The notes: a model not told the origin generated them from the letters alone. 64,000 bases of DNA from Maricaulis maris MCS10 (GCF_000014745.1 NC_008347.1:1497501-1561500); one strand, 5' to 3'. Positions 10,306 to 23,057 are shown, numbered from the stretch's first letter. Numbers and translations: made by a program.

Positions 10306-10987
10306 TTTCGTCCTCGAACTCGACGCCATCGAACGCACCTATGTGACCGAGGCCGGCGAGCTGCCCGTGCTGCGCGGCGCCAGCCTGTCGCTGGCACCGG
10401 GCGAGATTGTCGGGCTTGTCGGACCGTCCGGCTCCGGCAAGTCCTCCTTGCTGCATGCGGCCGGATTGCTGGAGCGTCCCGATGCCGGCGAAGTGCGGGT
10501 GAGGGGACAGGCGACGCGTGATCTGGATGATCGGGCACGCACCGCCATCCGCCGCCGCGATATCGGTTTCGTCTACCAATTCCACCATCTGCTGCCGGAA
10601 TTCGACGCGTTGGAAAACATCGTCCTGCCGCAGCTGATCGCCGGCGTTCCGTCCGCCAGGGCCCGTCAGCGCGCCGAAGAATTGCTGACCCGGCTGGGTC
10701 TGGCCGAGCGCCTGCTCCATCAGCCCTCTCAATTGTCCGGCGGGGAACAGCAGCGCGTCGCAATTGCCCGGGCGCTGGCCAATGCGCCGCATGTGCTGCT
10801 GGCCGACGAACCGACCGGAAATCTCGATCCGGATACCTCCGACACGGTGTTCGCCGCTTTCCGCGATACCGTCCGGGCCGAGGGCGCTGCGGCGCTCGTG
10901 GCGACCCATAACCACGAATTGGCCGGGCGGATGGACCGCATCCTGACCTTCGCGGACGGGCATCTGACGCCCTATGTCCCTGCCTGA
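10298..10987 (+). CDS. lolD: Lipoprotein-releasing ABC transporter ATP-binding protein LolD
   Basis: LolD powers lipoprotein release by ATP hydrolysis. In its 229 residues the Walker A motif GPSGSGKSS is at 42-50, the ABC signature [15 protein letters not shown] near 146, and Walker [12 protein letters not shown] near 168. The start ATG overlaps the end of lolC, as expected for translational coupling. A separate SOS-type promoter begins right after its stop codon, so this operon ends here. Confidence 0.95.
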   Translation: MSDFVLELDAIERTYVTEAGELPVLRGASLSLAPGEIVGLVGPSGSGKSSLLHAAGLLERPDAGEVRVRGQATRDLDDRARTAIRRRDIGFVYQFHHLLPEFDALENIVLPQLIAGVPSARARQRAEELLTRLGLAERLLHQPSQLSGGEQQRVAIARALANAPHVLLADEPTGNLDPDTSDTVFAAFRDTVRAEGAAALVATHNHELAGRMDRILTFADGHLTPYVPA

Positions 10988-11008
10988 GCAAGGCACTTTC
11001 ACCGAATG

Positions 11009-11023
11009 GAACAAAATTGGAAC
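11009..11023. promoter_or_regulatory. LexA (SOS) box 1 upstream of the micro-ORF
   Basis: The sequence GAAC-AAAATTG-GAAC is a perfect match to the alphaproteobacterial SOS box, a GTTC-N7-GTTC direct repeat read here on the opposite strand. It ends seven bases before the -35 hexamer at 11031. The LexA repressor that would bind it is encoded in this same window at 36036-36734. Confidence 0.88.
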
Positions 11024-11030
11024 AAATCTC

Positions 11031-11059
11031 TTGACGTCTTGATTGTCGCCAAATAGAAC
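11031..11059 (+). promoter_or_regulatory. Sigma-70-type promoter of the SOS micro-ORF
   Basis: TTGACG (11031-11036) and TAGAAC (11054-11059) are separated by exactly 17 bases. The lexA promoter on the other strand uses the same two hexamers with the same spacing. The -10 hexamer contains the first half of the second LexA box, so bound LexA would block RNA polymerase directly. Confidence 0.8.
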
Positions 11060-11070
11060 AAAGCACGAAC
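11056..11070. promoter_or_regulatory. LexA (SOS) box 2, overlapping the -10 region
   Basis: GAAC-AAAGCAC-GAAC is a second perfect GAAC-N7-GAAC operator, 47 bases downstream of the first. It starts inside the -10 hexamer and runs over the expected transcription start. Two perfect boxes around one promoter suggest tight repression in undamaged cells. Confidence 0.88.
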
Positions 11071-11091
11071 ATTGTTGTTGGGGAGATAGCC

Positions 11092-11187
11092 ATGCGCCGC
11101 GTTGTTCAAGATGTTTCTGCCGCCACTGCTGTTCTGGGTTTCGCCTGGATGATCGCGATGTGGGGATCGGTTCTCGGCGCTGCCTGA
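11092..11187 (+). CDS. 31-residue SOS-controlled membrane micro-protein, candidate SidA-type division inhibitor
   Basis: The ATG at 11092 follows a GGGGAGATAGCC ribosome-binding site and opens a 32-codon frame. The product starts MRRVVQDVS, then has one continuous hydrophobic segment (about residues 9-30) containing two tryptophans. Size, single membrane helix and control by two LexA boxes match what is known of Caulobacter SidA, a 29-residue SOS-induced inner-membrane protein that blocks division through FtsW/FtsN. The homology is inferred from size, topology and regulation, not from an alignment. Another SOS-induced membrane toxin is the main alternative. Confidence 0.72.
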   Translation: MRRVVQDVSAATAVLGFAWMIAMWGSVLGAA

Positions 11188-11317
11188 ACCGTCTATGCTG
11201 GCCCGGCTGACTCGGAGCGCGCTGGCAGGTGCTGATCCGGTGAGCGGTCGGGCCGGATGGCGGCCTGATGCGGTGTCCATGATCTAGGCAGGATCGGGGC
11301 CGGTTCGGGAGAGTGGG

Positions 11318-14761
<3,444 letters not shown>

Positions 14762-14855
14762 CCGGGGCGATGTCGCTCTGGTCGCGGCCGGCATGTTTTC
14801 GGTTGCGCGGGGCCGTAATGCAGCGGATGCTCGCATTTTGCGGAGTGAATGATCC

Positions 14856-15308
14856 ATGAACCGTTTTTGGCTAGCTGCCGCCTTGGCGGTCGGGCTTGCG
14901 AGCGCAGCGCAGGCTCAGGAGACACCTGATGCGCTGCTTGACGCCTTCATCACGGCGATCAGTTCGGAGGACGCGTCGGCATTGGCCCAGCTCTATACCG
15001 AAGATGCCGACAGCTACGCCCCGGGCACCCATCATGTCCGTGGCCGCGAGGCGATCGCAGCCGACTGGCAGGGGTTTTTCGATGCCTTCGATGATATCGC
15101 CCTGGTGATCGAGCCGCACGGTTCGGTGCACGTCGATGATACCCATGCCGCCTGGGGCGTGTGGACGATGACCCAGACCCCGGCAGACGGTGGCGAGCCA
15201 TTCGTGCTGACGGGGCGGTTCATGGATGTCCAGGCCCGCATCGAGGGGCGCTGGTATTATGTGGCCGATCATGCCTCGGTTTCGCCAGAAATGGCTACGG
15301 TCGAATAG
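14856..15308 (+). CDS. Exported SnoaL-like (NTF2-fold, DUF4440-type) protein
   Basis: The 150-residue product has a clear signal peptide (MNRFWLAAALAVGLASAAQAQ, cleavage expected after AQA). The mature part resembles small NTF2-fold proteins: a helix with LLDAFITAISSEDASALAQLYTEDAD, then a strand-rich part ending in RIEGRWYYVADHASVSPE. Such proteins bind small ligands or serve as enzymes, but no catalytic residue can be assigned here. It stands alone between dnaE and rpsB, and its stop codon overlaps a hairpin. Confidence 0.75.
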   Translation: MNRFWLAAALAVGLASAAQAQETPDALLDAFITAISSEDASALAQLYTEDADSYAPGTHHVRGREAIAADWQGFFDAFDDIALVIEPHGSVHVDDTHAAWGVWTMTQTPADGGEPFVLTGRFMDVQARIEGRWYYVADHASVSPEMATVE

Positions 15309-15324
15309 CCCCGCGGAGCGGGGC
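15308..15324 (+). terminator. Hairpin at the end of the SnoaL-like gene
   Basis: GCCCCGC-GGA-GCGGGGC is a perfect seven-base stem with a three-base loop, starting in the stop codon. No T-run follows directly, so it may act with the second hairpin at 15351. Confidence 0.45.
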
Positions 15325-15350
15325 GCGGCGGGCATGGTACTGCGTTCGGG

Positions 15351-15371
15351 CGCGCCCACGAGGGCGCGTTT
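15351..15371 (+). terminator. Hairpin followed by a short T-run
   Basis: CGCGCCC-ACGA-GGGCGCG forms a perfect seven-base stem followed by TTT. It lies between the SnoaL-like gene and the rpsB promoter, a sensible place for a transcription stop. Confidence 0.5.
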
Positions 15372-15438
15372 GACACAAGGCGGCGTGTTTCTGATCAATC
15401 CGCTGTGTTGGCACTGCTGCGGTCCTGCCTGACCGCGC

Positions 15439-15467
15439 TTGCCAACCTGCCCATGCGCGCCTATAAG
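15439..15467 (+). promoter_or_regulatory. Promoter of the rpsB-tsf operon
   Basis: TTGCCA (15439-15444) and TATAAG (15462-15467) are separated by 17 bases, a good housekeeping promoter. Transcription would start near 15474, giving a leader of about 108 bases before the rpsB start. Confidence 0.65.
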
Positions 15468-15497
15468 CCGCGCCATCACGCACACGGGGCTACGTCC

Positions 15498-15544
15498 GGT
15501 CATTGTGACCAGACGCTCCGGTGTCAGCTGCCCAGGCAGGTGAC
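15498..15544 (+). promoter_or_regulatory. Structured 5' leader of rpsB, possible S2 autoregulatory element
   Basis: Two hairpins lie in the predicted rpsB leader. A small one is GGTCA-TTG-TGACC at 15498-15510. A stronger one is GTCAGCTGCC-CA-GGCAGGTGAC at 15523-15544, ten base positions with a single mismatch. Ribosomal protein S2 is known to control its own operon in gamma-proteobacteria through a leader; that this leader does the same is inference. Confidence 0.45.
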
Positions 15545-15581
15545 TCCGCCCCGTGGAGGCCAACCGGAAAAGGAAAACACG

Positions 15582-16448
15582 ATGGCTCTCCCCGATTTCA
15601 GCATGCGTCAGCTGCTCGAAGCTGGTTGTCACTTTGGACACCAGACCCACCGCTGGAACCCGAAGATGAAGGATTTCATCTTTGGTGAGCGGTCCAATAT
15701 TCACATCATCGACCTCTCGCAAACCGTCCCGCTGCTGCACCAGGCCCTGGTGAAAGTGCGCGAAACGGCTGCCAAGGGCGGTCGCGTGCTGTTCGTCGGC
15801 ACCAAGCGCCAGGCCCAGGACCCGCTGGCCCAGGCTGCCGGTCGTTGCGCCCAGTACTACATGAACCAGCGCTGGCTCGGCGGTACGCTGACCAATTGGC
15901 GCACCATCTCGAACTCCATCGCCCGCCTGCGCGAGCTGGAAGGCATGTTCGAGAATGAGGGCGGCATGGCCGGCCTGACCAAGAAAGAACAGCTGATGCT
16001 GACCCGCGAGCGCGAAAAGCTCGATCGTTCGCTCGGCGGTATCAAGGATATGGGTGGCACGCCGGACCTGATGTTCGTGATCGACACGAACAAGGAAGGC
16101 ATCGCCATCCAGGAAGCCAAGAAGCTCGGCATTCCGGTCATCGCCGTGGTCGATACCAATTGCGATCCGGACCTCGTCGACTTCCCGATCCCGGGCAATG
16201 ATGACGCCAGCCGCGCCATCTCGTTGTATTGCGACCTGATCGCCGACGCTGTCCTGGACGGCATGGGCGACAGCCAGCTGGCGATGGGCATGGATCTGGG
16301 CGAAGCCGAAGCACCGGTCGAGACCCTGGTCGAAGCCGAAGCTGAAGTCGTGGCCGAAGCTGCTCCGGCAGCCGAGGAAGCCCCGGCTGCAGAAGCCGAG
16401 GCGGCTGCCACGGACACGTCATCCGAATCTGACAAGACCGAAGCCTAA
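15582..16448 (+). CDS. rpsB: 30S ribosomal protein S2
   Basis: S2 binds the small ribosomal subunit near the head and is needed for S1 assembly. The 288-residue protein starts [29 protein letters not shown] and contains the usual FVGTKRQAQ and [10 protein letters not shown] motifs. The last roughly 45 residues are an Ala/Glu-rich low-complexity tail absent from E. coli S2 but common in alphaproteobacteria. The ATG follows an AAAGGA ribosome-binding site. It forms an operon with tsf. Confidence 0.97.
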   Translation: MALPDFSMRQLLEAGCHFGHQTHRWNPKMKDFIFGERSNIHIIDLSQTVPLLHQALVKVRETAAKGGRVLFVGTKRQAQDPLAQAAGRCAQYYMNQRWLGGTLTNWRTISNSIARLRELEGMFENEGGMAGLTKKEQLMLTREREKLDRSLGGIKDMGGTPDLMFVIDTNKEGIAIQEAKKLGIPVIAVVDTNCDPDLVDFPIPGNDDASRAISLYCDLIADAVLDGMGDSQLAMGMDLGEAEAPVETLVEAEAEVVAEAAPAAEEAPAAEAEAAATDTSSESDKTEA

Positions 16449-16482
16449 GACTTCGATCCAAAGCGAAATTCAGGAGAAACCG

Positions 16483-17421
16483 ATGGCTGGCATTACCGCT
16501 GCTCTCGTGAAGGAACTGCGCGACAAGACCGGCGTAGGCATGATGGACTGCAAGAAGGCACTCGGCGAGACCGATGGTGACTTCGAAGCGGCCGTTGACT
16601 GGCTGCGCAAGAAGGGCCTGTCCAAGGCTGCCAAAAAGGCTGACCGCGTTGCCGCTGAAGGCCTCGTTGCCGTCGCCACCCAGGGTGGCCAGGGCGCTGT
16701 GGTCGAAGTCAATTCCGAAACCGATTTTGTGGCCCGGAACGAAAAGTTCCAGACCGCCGTCAAGGAAATCGCTGCCCTCGCCATTGGCGGTAGCGGTGAT
16801 GTCGCCGAGATCAAGGCGGCGTCGACGTCTGGCGGTTCCACGGTCGAGGATCACCTGACCAACCTGATCGCGACGATCGGTGAGAACATGGCCCTGCGCC
16901 GTGCCGCCGTTGTCGTGGCCGAGCCGGGCGTGGTTGCGTCCTACGTGCACAATCCGGCCGCGACCGACATGGGCGCCATCGGCGTGCTCGTCGGCCTCCA
17001 GTCGGACGGTGACAAGGACAAGCTGGCCGAGCTGGGTCGCAAGATCGCCATGCACGTCGCTGCCGGTTCCCCGGCCGTTGCCGTCTCGGTCGATGTCGAC
17101 GGTGTCGACAGCGCGATTGCCGACAAGGAACGCGAAGTCTTCGCCGACCAGGCCCGCCAGGCCGGCAAGCCGGACTCGATCGTCGAGAAGATGGTCGAAG
17201 GCCGCATGCGCAAATTCTATGAGGAAGTCGTGCTGCTCAAGCAGGCCTTCGTCATGGACCCTGACAATACCATCGAGCAGGTTCTCGAAGCCGCTGCCAA
17301 GGATCTTGGCGCTCCGGTGACCATTTCGGGCTTTGTCCGCATGGCCCTGGGTGAAGGCGTCGAGAAGGGCCCGGAAGAAGACTTTGCAGCTGAAGTTGCT
17401 GCCGCTTCAGGCCAATCCTGA
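16483..17421 (+). CDS. tsf: Elongation factor Ts
   Basis: EF-Ts exchanges GDP for GTP on EF-Tu. The 312-residue protein opens with a UBA-like domain ([21 protein letters not shown]), followed by the Tu-contact motif (around [11 protein letters not shown]) and two dimerization-type subdomains. It starts after CAGGAGAAACCG, 34 bases downstream of rpsB, and is closed by a strong terminator hairpin. Confidence 0.97.
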   Translation: MAGITAALVKELRDKTGVGMMDCKKALGETDGDFEAAVDWLRKKGLSKAAKKADRVAAEGLVAVATQGGQGAVVEVNSETDFVARNEKFQTAVKEIAALAIGGSGDVAEIKAASTSGGSTVEDHLTNLIATIGENMALRRAAVVVAEPGVVASYVHNPAATDMGAIGVLVGLQSDGDKDKLAELGRKIAMHVAAGSPAVAVSVDVDGVDSAIADKEREVFADQARQAGKPDSIVEKMVEGRMRKFYEEVVLLKQAFVMDPDNTIEQVLEAAAKDLGAPVTISGFVRMALGEGVEKGPEEDFAAEVAAASGQS

Positions 17422-17437
17422 TCCCTGTCTGACAACA

Positions 17438-17469
17438 AGCGGCGGCGCTTTCCAGCGCCGCCGCTTTCT
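17438..17469 (+). terminator. Rho-independent terminator of rpsB-tsf
   Basis: AGCGGCGGCGCT-TTCC-AGCGCCGCCGCT is a perfect 12-base stem with a four-base loop followed by TTCT. It separates rpsB-tsf from pyrH, whose start codon lies three bases after it. Confidence 0.85.
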
Positions 17470-17471
17470 AT

Positions 17472-18263
17472 ATGCTGCACGCCGTGACTGATTCCTCTGC
17501 ATCCGGGCCGGCTGATGGCCAAGCGGGCGCGCCGAAATTCCGGCGGGTACTGCTCAAAGTCTCTGGTGAAGCCCTGATGGGCTCCCAGAATTATGGCATC
17601 GATATTGATACCGCTGACCGGATTGCGCGCGAAGTCGCCGCAGCCGTGAAGGGCGGGACCGAGATGTGCCTCGTCATTGGCGGCGGCAATATCTTCCGGG
17701 GCCTGTCCGGCGCGGCCAAGGGCATGGACCGGGCCGCAGCCGACTATATGGGCATGCTGGCCACCGTCATGAACGCCCTGGCCATGCAGACCGCGCTGGA
17801 GCGCATTGGCGTCCAGACCCGGGTCCAGTCGGCCATCCCCATGACCACGGTTTGCGAGCCCTATATCCGCCGCCGCGCCACACGGCACATGGAAAAGGGC
17901 CGGGTGGTGATCTTCGCCGCCGGCACCGGCAATCCCTTCTTCACGACGGATACGGCTGCTGCGCTGCGCGCCGCCGAAATGGGCTGCGATGCGCTGTTGA
18001 AGGGCACCCAGGTCGATGGCGTCTATTCGGACGATCCGCGCACCAATCCGGATGCCGAGCGCTTTGACCAACTCGACTATCTCGACGTCCTGACCCGCGA
18101 TTTGCGGGTCATGGATGCCTCGGCGGTGACGCTGATGCGCGAAAATGCGATACCGATTGTCGTGTTTGACATTCACAAGACCAATGGTCTTGCCCGTGTG
18201 CTCGCCGGGGAGGGCAAGTGCACCATGATCGGCAAGATGAAGTCTGACGCCGCTGCGGTCTGA
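17472..18263 (+). CDS. pyrH: UMP kinase
   Basis: PyrH phosphorylates UMP to UDP for nucleotide supply. The amino acid kinase fold is shown by [14 protein letters not shown], the glycine-rich IGGGNIFRG and the late [32 protein letters not shown]. The family core begins near KFRRVLLK, so the first 20 or so residues are an extra N-terminal tail. The ATG at 17472 is used here, and GTG at 17484 is an alternative. It starts right behind the tsf terminator, so part of its leader may be transcribed through the hairpin. Confidence 0.95.
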   Translation: MLHAVTDSSASGPADGQAGAPKFRRVLLKVSGEALMGSQNYGIDIDTADRIAREVAAAVKGGTEMCLVIGGGNIFRGLSGAAKGMDRAAADYMGMLATVMNALAMQTALERIGVQTRVQSAIPMTTVCEPYIRRRATRHMEKGRVVIFAAGTGNPFFTTDTAAALRAAEMGCDALLKGTQVDGVYSDDPRTNPDAERFDQLDYLDVLTRDLRVMDASAVTLMRENAIPIVVFDIHKTNGLARVLAGEGKCTMIGKMKSDAAAV

Positions 18264-18299
18264 CCGGCGCGGATTGTCTCCAGAAAGAGCGAAAACGCC

Positions 18300-18860
18300 A
18301 TGAGCGACGAGTATGACGAAAACGACCTGAAGCGCCGCATGGACGGGGCCATCGAGTCCCTGCGCAAGGAATTCGCCGGTCTGCGTACAGGCCGGGCCAG
18401 CGCCGGCCTGCTCGAGCCGATCAAGGTTGACGCCTATGGCACGCCGACGCCGATCAACCAGCTCGGCAATATCTCGGTTCCCGAGCCGCGCATGATCACC
18501 CTGCAGGTGTGGGACAAGAACATGGTGGCCGCCGTCGACAAGGCGATCCGCAATTCCGGCATTGGCCTCAATCCGGTGATGGAAGGCCAGCTTCTGCGTA
18601 TTCCGATTCCGCCGCTCAATGAGGAACGCCGGGCCGAGATCGCCAAGCTGGCTGGCAATTATGCCGAACATGCCCGCGTCGCGGTCCGCAATGTGCGGCG
18701 TGACGGCATGGACGCGCTGAAAAAGATGGAGAAGGATGGCGACTTGTCCGAGGACGAGCAGAAAGCCTTCTCCGAGGACGTCCAGAAACTCACCAATGAA
18801 GCGATCAAGCGGATTGATGAGAACCTGAAGTCCAAGCAAGAAGAGATTATGCAGGTCTGA
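18300..18860 (+). CDS. frr: Ribosome-recycling factor
   Basis: RRF splits the post-termination ribosome together with EF-G. The 186-residue protein has the normal length and the family motifs [28 protein letters not shown]-type ([12 protein letters not shown]) and [16 protein letters not shown]. The pyrH-frr-uppS order is conserved widely. It starts with ATG 36 bases after pyrH. Confidence 0.97.
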   Translation: MSDEYDENDLKRRMDGAIESLRKEFAGLRTGRASAGLLEPIKVDAYGTPTPINQLGNISVPEPRMITLQVWDKNMVAAVDKAIRNSGIGLNPVMEGQLLRIPIPPLNEERRAEIAKLAGNYAEHARVAVRNVRRDGMDALKKMEKDGDLSEDEQKAFSEDVQKLTNEAIKRIDENLKSKQEEIMQV

Positions 18861-18885
18861 TCAACCCGATTGGCGGAGCGAATGC

Positions 18886-19623
18886 ATGACTGACGACGCT
18901 TCCGCAGACCGACCGGAGCCGCGCCATACGGCCATCATCATGGACGGCAATGGTCGCTGGGCGAAGGCCCGCGGCCGTCCGCGCTCCTTTGGCCACAAGC
19001 GCGGTGTCGAAACGGTCCGCAAGATTGTCGAACATGCCGGCGAGCTCGGCGTGCGCTATCTGACCCTGTTCTCCTTCTCGACCGAGAATTGGAGCCGTCC
19101 GGCCGATGAGGTCGGGGCGCTGTTCGAACTGCTCAAACACTATGTCGAAGCGGACCTGGAGGGGCTGGCCAGGCGTGGTGTGCGGATCCGCATCATCGGT
19201 CGACGTGACAATCTCGGTGCCGACCTGATCGCCATTATTGACCGGGCCGAGGCGCGTACCCGGGACAATACCGACTTCCACCTGACCATCGCCTTCAACT
19301 ATGGCGGGCGGGACGAAATCCTGCGTGCCTGCCAGGCGGTGGCAAAGGAGGCGGCATCAGGGGCCCTGGATGTGTCGACGCTCGACGAGGCGCGCCTTGG
19401 CGGCTTCCTCGATACTGAAGGCCTGCCGGATGTGGACCTGATGATCCGCACCAGTGGCGAGCAACGCATCTCCAACTTCCTGCTCTGGCAAGCGGCCTAT
19501 GCCGAACTTGTCTTCGTCGAGGCACTCTGGCCCGATTTCACCACTGACGATCTGGCGAGCGCCATCAACACCTATCACCAGCGTGTCAGGCGCTATGGAG
19601 GCGTTGATGCCGGCGCCGCGTGA
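18886..19623 (+). CDS. uppS: Undecaprenyl diphosphate synthase
   Basis: UppS makes the C55 lipid carrier for peptidoglycan and O-antigen from farnesyl-PP and isopentenyl-PP. The catalytic IIMDGNGRWAKARG (Asp20) is at the start, followed by TLFSFSTENWSRP and the late DLMIRTSGEQRISNFLLWQ substrate-binding motif. The 245-residue length is normal. The end overlaps cdsA by 17 bases, so the two are coupled. Confidence 0.96.
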   Translation: MTDDASADRPEPRHTAIIMDGNGRWAKARGRPRSFGHKRGVETVRKIVEHAGELGVRYLTLFSFSTENWSRPADEVGALFELLKHYVEADLEGLARRGVRIRIIGRRDNLGADLIAIIDRAEARTRDNTDFHLTIAFNYGGRDEILRACQAVAKEAASGALDVSTLDEARLGGFLDTEGLPDVDLMIRTSGEQRISNFLLWQAAYAELVFVEALWPDFTTDDLASAINTYHQRVRRYGGVDAGAA

Positions 19624-20410
19624 TCCGGTTTTCCGGCGTCGTCTCATTTCCGCGCTGATCCTCGGCCCGCTCGCGGTCGTGCTGCTTTATGTCGGGGACC
19701 TGGCCTTCACAGCCTGGGTCGCGGCCTTTGCTGCGGCGATGGCCTGGGAATGGATCCACATGTCCGACCGGGATGCGCCACCGGTCGCCTACGCCATCGC
19801 CTGTGCGACAGCGTCCGGAACGGTGCTTCTGGCGGGGCAGACCAGCGTCATGGATGCACTTGCCTGGGGCGCAGCCGGTACGCTGGCGAGCGGGATCGAG
19901 CGCTGGCGACGTGGCTGGTCGAGCGAAGTGCTCGGCGTGCTCTACGTGTCATTGTCCGCGGCCCTGCTGGCGGCCATGCGAGCTGAACCGGATCATGGGC
20001 TCAAGGCCGTCATCCTGTTGTTCGCTGTCGTCTGGGCCGCTGACAGCCTGGCCTATCTGGTCGGCACCTGGATCGGCGGGCCGAAACTCCTGCCCCAGGC
20101 CAGTCCGAAAAAGACCTGGTCCGGCTTCCTGGCCGGCATCCTGGCCGGCGCCGCGGCGGGACTGGCGGCGGGTTATCTGTTTGGCCTCGAGCCGATCCGC
20201 GTGCTGCCATTTGCTGTCCTTGTCGCCTTGGCCTCGGTCGGCGGCGATCTGGCAATGTCGGTGTTCAAACGCAGTTTCGGGGTCAAGGACTCAGGCACGC
20301 TCATCCCCGGGCATGGCGGGGTGCTGGACCGGGTCGATGCGCTGATGCTGGCGGTGATCGCGGCGGTCCTGTCGGCGCGCTTGTGGCCGCTGGGATGGGC
20401 GCTGTCATGA
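19607..20410 (+). CDS. cdsA: Phosphatidate cytidylyltransferase
   Basis: CdsA makes CDP-diacylglycerol from phosphatidate and CTP, the branch point of phospholipid synthesis. The 267-residue membrane protein has multiple helices and ends with the family signature SVFKRSFGVKDSGTLIPGHGGVLDRVDAL. ATG 19607 has a GGAG site six bases upstream; ATG 19595 in the same frame is an alternative. It overlaps uppS at its start and dxr at its end. Confidence 0.95.
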   Translation: MPAPRDPVFRRRLISALILGPLAVVLLYVGDLAFTAWVAAFAAAMAWEWIHMSDRDAPPVAYAIACATASGTVLLAGQTSVMDALAWGAAGTLASGIERWRRGWSSEVLGVLYVSLSAALLAAMRAEPDHGLKAVILLFAVVWAADSLAYLVGTWIGGPKLLPQASPKKTWSGFLAGILAGAAAGLAAGYLFGLEPIRVLPFAVLVALASVGGDLAMSVFKRSFGVKDSGTLIPGHGGVLDRVDALMLAVIAAVLSARLWPLGWALS

Positions 20411-21597
20411 GTGCGCGCCGGGTCTCAATTCTGGGCGCCACCGGATCGGTCGGCACGGCCACGCTGGACCTGATCGGGCGGGCGGCGCCGGGTCAATACA
20501 AGGTCGTGGCCCTGACGGCCAAGACCAATGCGGCCGAACTGGCCCGCCAGGCGATCCGCTTTCAGGCCGAATGCGTGGCGATTGCCGACCCCGCCGCAGC
20601 ACCGGCGCTGCAACAGGCGTTGAAGGACCATCCCGGCATCGAGATCGGGGTCGGTGAAGACGCCGTGTGTGATGTGGCGGCCCGCGACGCGGATTGGACC
20701 ATGGCCGCCATTGTCGGCGCCGCGGGGCTCAAGCCCACACTGGCTGCCTTGCGACAAGGGCGTGCGCTCGCTTTCGCCAACAAGGAATGCCTGGTTTGTG
20801 CCGGATCCTTGTTCATGGACGAGGCGGCGCGCTGCGGCACGACGCTTCTGCCCGTCGACAGTGAGCACAATGCCGTTTTCCAGGTCTTTGACCGGGCCCA
20901 TCGCGAAGCGATCCGCTCGATCACGCTGACCGCGTCGGGCGGTCCCTTTCGGGAAGCCACGCGCGAGGTGATGGCGCGCGCCAGCCGGGCCGATGCGCTC
21001 GCTCACCCGACCTGGGAGATGGGCGCGAAAATTTCCATCGACAGCGCCACGATGATGAATAAGGGCCTGGAAGTGATCGAGGCCTGCTGGCTGTTCGACC
21101 TGGCGCCCGAGCGCGTCGAGGTGGTGGTGCATCCGCAATCCATCGTCCACGGCATGGTCGAATACGCGGACGGCTCCCTGCTGGCGCAATTGGGATCGCC
21201 CGACATGCGCACGCCGATCGCCAGCGCGCTGGCCTGGCCGGAACGGATGGCAGCGCCGGTCGAGCGCTTGCGGCTGACCGATATAGCGCGGCTCGACTTC
21301 GAACCGCCTGACCTGACCCGCTTCCCGGCCATACGTCTGGCCCGCGAGGCCATGGAGGCCGGCGGCATTGCACCTGCCGTGTTGAACGCGGCCAACGAGA
21401 TCGCGGTCGAGGCCTTCCTGGCCGACCGGATCGGCTTCCTTGACATCGCGTCAGGCGTTGAACAGGTTCTCGAGCGGAGCCTTTCGGATGCGGACATGCC
21501 GCGCTCGCTAACGGCTTTTGAAGATGTTTTCGCGATTGATCATCGTGCGCGCCAGATGGCACGGGACTTGATGGTCGAGCGCCTGACACACTCATAA
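20407..21597 (+). CDS. dxr: 1-deoxy-D-xylulose 5-phosphate reductoisomerase
   Basis: Dxr is the second enzyme of the MEP isoprenoid pathway and feeds UppS. The N-terminal GATGSVG nucleotide motif is at residues 10-16, with the substrate motif LPVDSEHNAVFQ and the metal/substrate region SGGPFRE and TWEMGAKISIDSATMMNKGLE. The 396-residue length is normal. The ATG at 20407 overlaps the cdsA stop; GTG 20383 and ATG 20395 would extend it into cdsA. Confidence 0.96.
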   Translation: MSARRVSILGATGSVGTATLDLIGRAAPGQYKVVALTAKTNAAELARQAIRFQAECVAIADPAAAPALQQALKDHPGIEIGVGEDAVCDVAARDADWTMAAIVGAAGLKPTLAALRQGRALAFANKECLVCAGSLFMDEAARCGTTLLPVDSEHNAVFQVFDRAHREAIRSITLTASGGPFREATREVMARASRADALAHPTWEMGAKISIDSATMMNKGLEVIEACWLFDLAPERVEVVVHPQSIVHGMVEYADGSLLAQLGSPDMRTPIASALAWPERMAAPVERLRLTDIARLDFEPPDLTRFPAIRLAREAMEAGGIAPAVLNAANEIAVEAFLADRIGFLDIASGVEQVLERSLSDADMPRSLTAFEDVFAIDHRARQMARDLMVERLTHS

Positions 21598-21614
21598 TTA
21601 CGGACATTATCCCC

Positions 21615-23057
21615 ATGAGCCTGATCGGCGACGGCTTCCTGACCATATTCTCCTTTGTATTCCTGATCTCGATTGTCGTCGTGATTCACGAGCTTGGGCA
21701 TTATTGGGCAGGGCGTTTTTGCGGTGTGCACGCCGAAGCCTTCTCGATGGGCTTTGGTCCGACCCTGTTCTCATGGCGGGACAAGCGCGGCACGGTCTGG
21801 CGTGTCGCGGCCTTGCCACTGGGCGGTTACGTGAAATTCCTCGGCGATGCCGGTGCGGCCAGCGAGCCGGATGCCGACAAGCTGGCGCAGCTACGCGCGC
21901 AGATGGGGGAGGCGGCGGACCGCTGCTATCACTTCAAACCGATCTGGCAGCGCGCCTTCATCACCGCAGCCGGTCCGATCGCGAACTTCATCCTGGCCAT
22001 CACCATTTTTGCTGCCCTGTCTCTGACCCTGGGCAATCGCGAGCTGCAGCCGGTTGTCGGTGCCGTCGTGGCTGATTCTCCGGCCGACAATGCCGGCATC
22101 CGGGTCGGCGACCGGGTCGTGGCCATCGACGGGCGCGAAGTTCGCGCCTTCAACGACATCATGCGGATCGTGATTTCCGGCGGTACCAGCGAACTCGCGG
22201 TCGATATCGAGCGCGACGGCACGCTCATCCCGCTGCAGATTGTGGCTGCTCGCAATACGGTGGAAGACGAGTTCGGCGGTACGCGCCGCTTGCCGCAATT
22301 GGGCATTCAAGCCTTCTCCGATCCGGTTGTTGGTGGCGTGGAACCCGGCAGCCCGGCGGCACTGGCGGGGTTTGAGCCGGGCGACCGGATTGCGTCCCTG
22401 GACGGTTTGCCGGTCGCCAGCTTCCAGCAATTCAGCCAGCTGGTTGTCGCCGCGGACGGCGTCGTGCCTGTCGAAATCGAACGCGATGGCCAGGCGATGA
22501 CCTTGACGGTCTCGCCTCGGGAAACGCCGGACGGCGCGACGAATGTCTCACCGGCCTATGCCCGTCTTGGATTGGTATCGGGCGGGCGTCTGATCGAATA
22601 CCGTCGCTACAATCCGATCGAGGCGGTCGGATACGGGATCAGCCAGACGGGTGCCGTTGTTTCCACAACTGTCGATTATGTAACGAACATCATTACGGGA
22701 CGCGCATCGCCGGAGCTTCTTAATGGTCCCCTGGGCATCGCGACCGCGGCCGGGCAGGTGGCACAGCGTTCCATAGAAGGGCATAGCAGCGCTTTCGACG
22801 CCGCACGTGCACTGCTGGTGAACCTGATCAACCTGGCCGGCGTGCTCTCGGTCGGACTGGGATTGGTCAATCTTCTGCCGATACCCATCCTCGACGGCGG
22901 GCATTTGGTGTATTACGGCTATGAAGCGGTGGCACGACGTCCGCTGAGCATGCAGGCACAAGCACTCGGTTTCCGGGTGGGGCTTGTTTTCGTGCTCGGT
23001 TTGATGCTTGTAGCGACCTGGAATGACCTGAATTATTTGCTCGGCCAGATTTTCTGA
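21615..23057 (+). CDS. rseP: Site-2 intramembrane zinc protease RseP (MmpA-type)
   Basis: This protease cuts membrane-bound anti-sigma factors or other membrane substrates. In Caulobacter the homologue MmpA degrades PodJ during the cell cycle. The active site HELGH is at residues 25-29 in the first helix, two PDZ domains follow in the periplasm (VGDRVVAIDGREV and PGDRIASLDGLPV), and the C-terminal helix has the LPIPILDGGHL metal motif. Its place between dxr and bamA is conserved. Confidence 0.95.
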   Translation: MSLIGDGFLTIFSFVFLISIVVVIHELGHYWAGRFCGVHAEAFSMGFGPTLFSWRDKRGTVWRVAALPLGGYVKFLGDAGAASEPDADKLAQLRAQMGEAADRCYHFKPIWQRAFITAAGPIANFILAITIFAALSLTLGNRELQPVVGAVVADSPADNAGIRVGDRVVAIDGREVRAFNDIMRIVISGGTSELAVDIERDGTLIPLQIVAARNTVEDEFGGTRRLPQLGIQAFSDPVVGGVEPGSPAALAGFEPGDRIASLDGLPVASFQQFSQLVVAADGVVPVEIERDGQAMTLTVSPRETPDGATNVSPAYARLGLVSGGRLIEYRRYNPIEAVGYGISQTGAVVSTTVDYVTNIITGRASPELLNGPLGIATAAGQVAQRSIEGHSSAFDAARALLVNLINLAGVLSVGLGLVNLLPIPILDGGHLVYYGYEAVARRPLSMQAQALGFRVGLVFVLGLMLVATWNDLNYLLGQIF

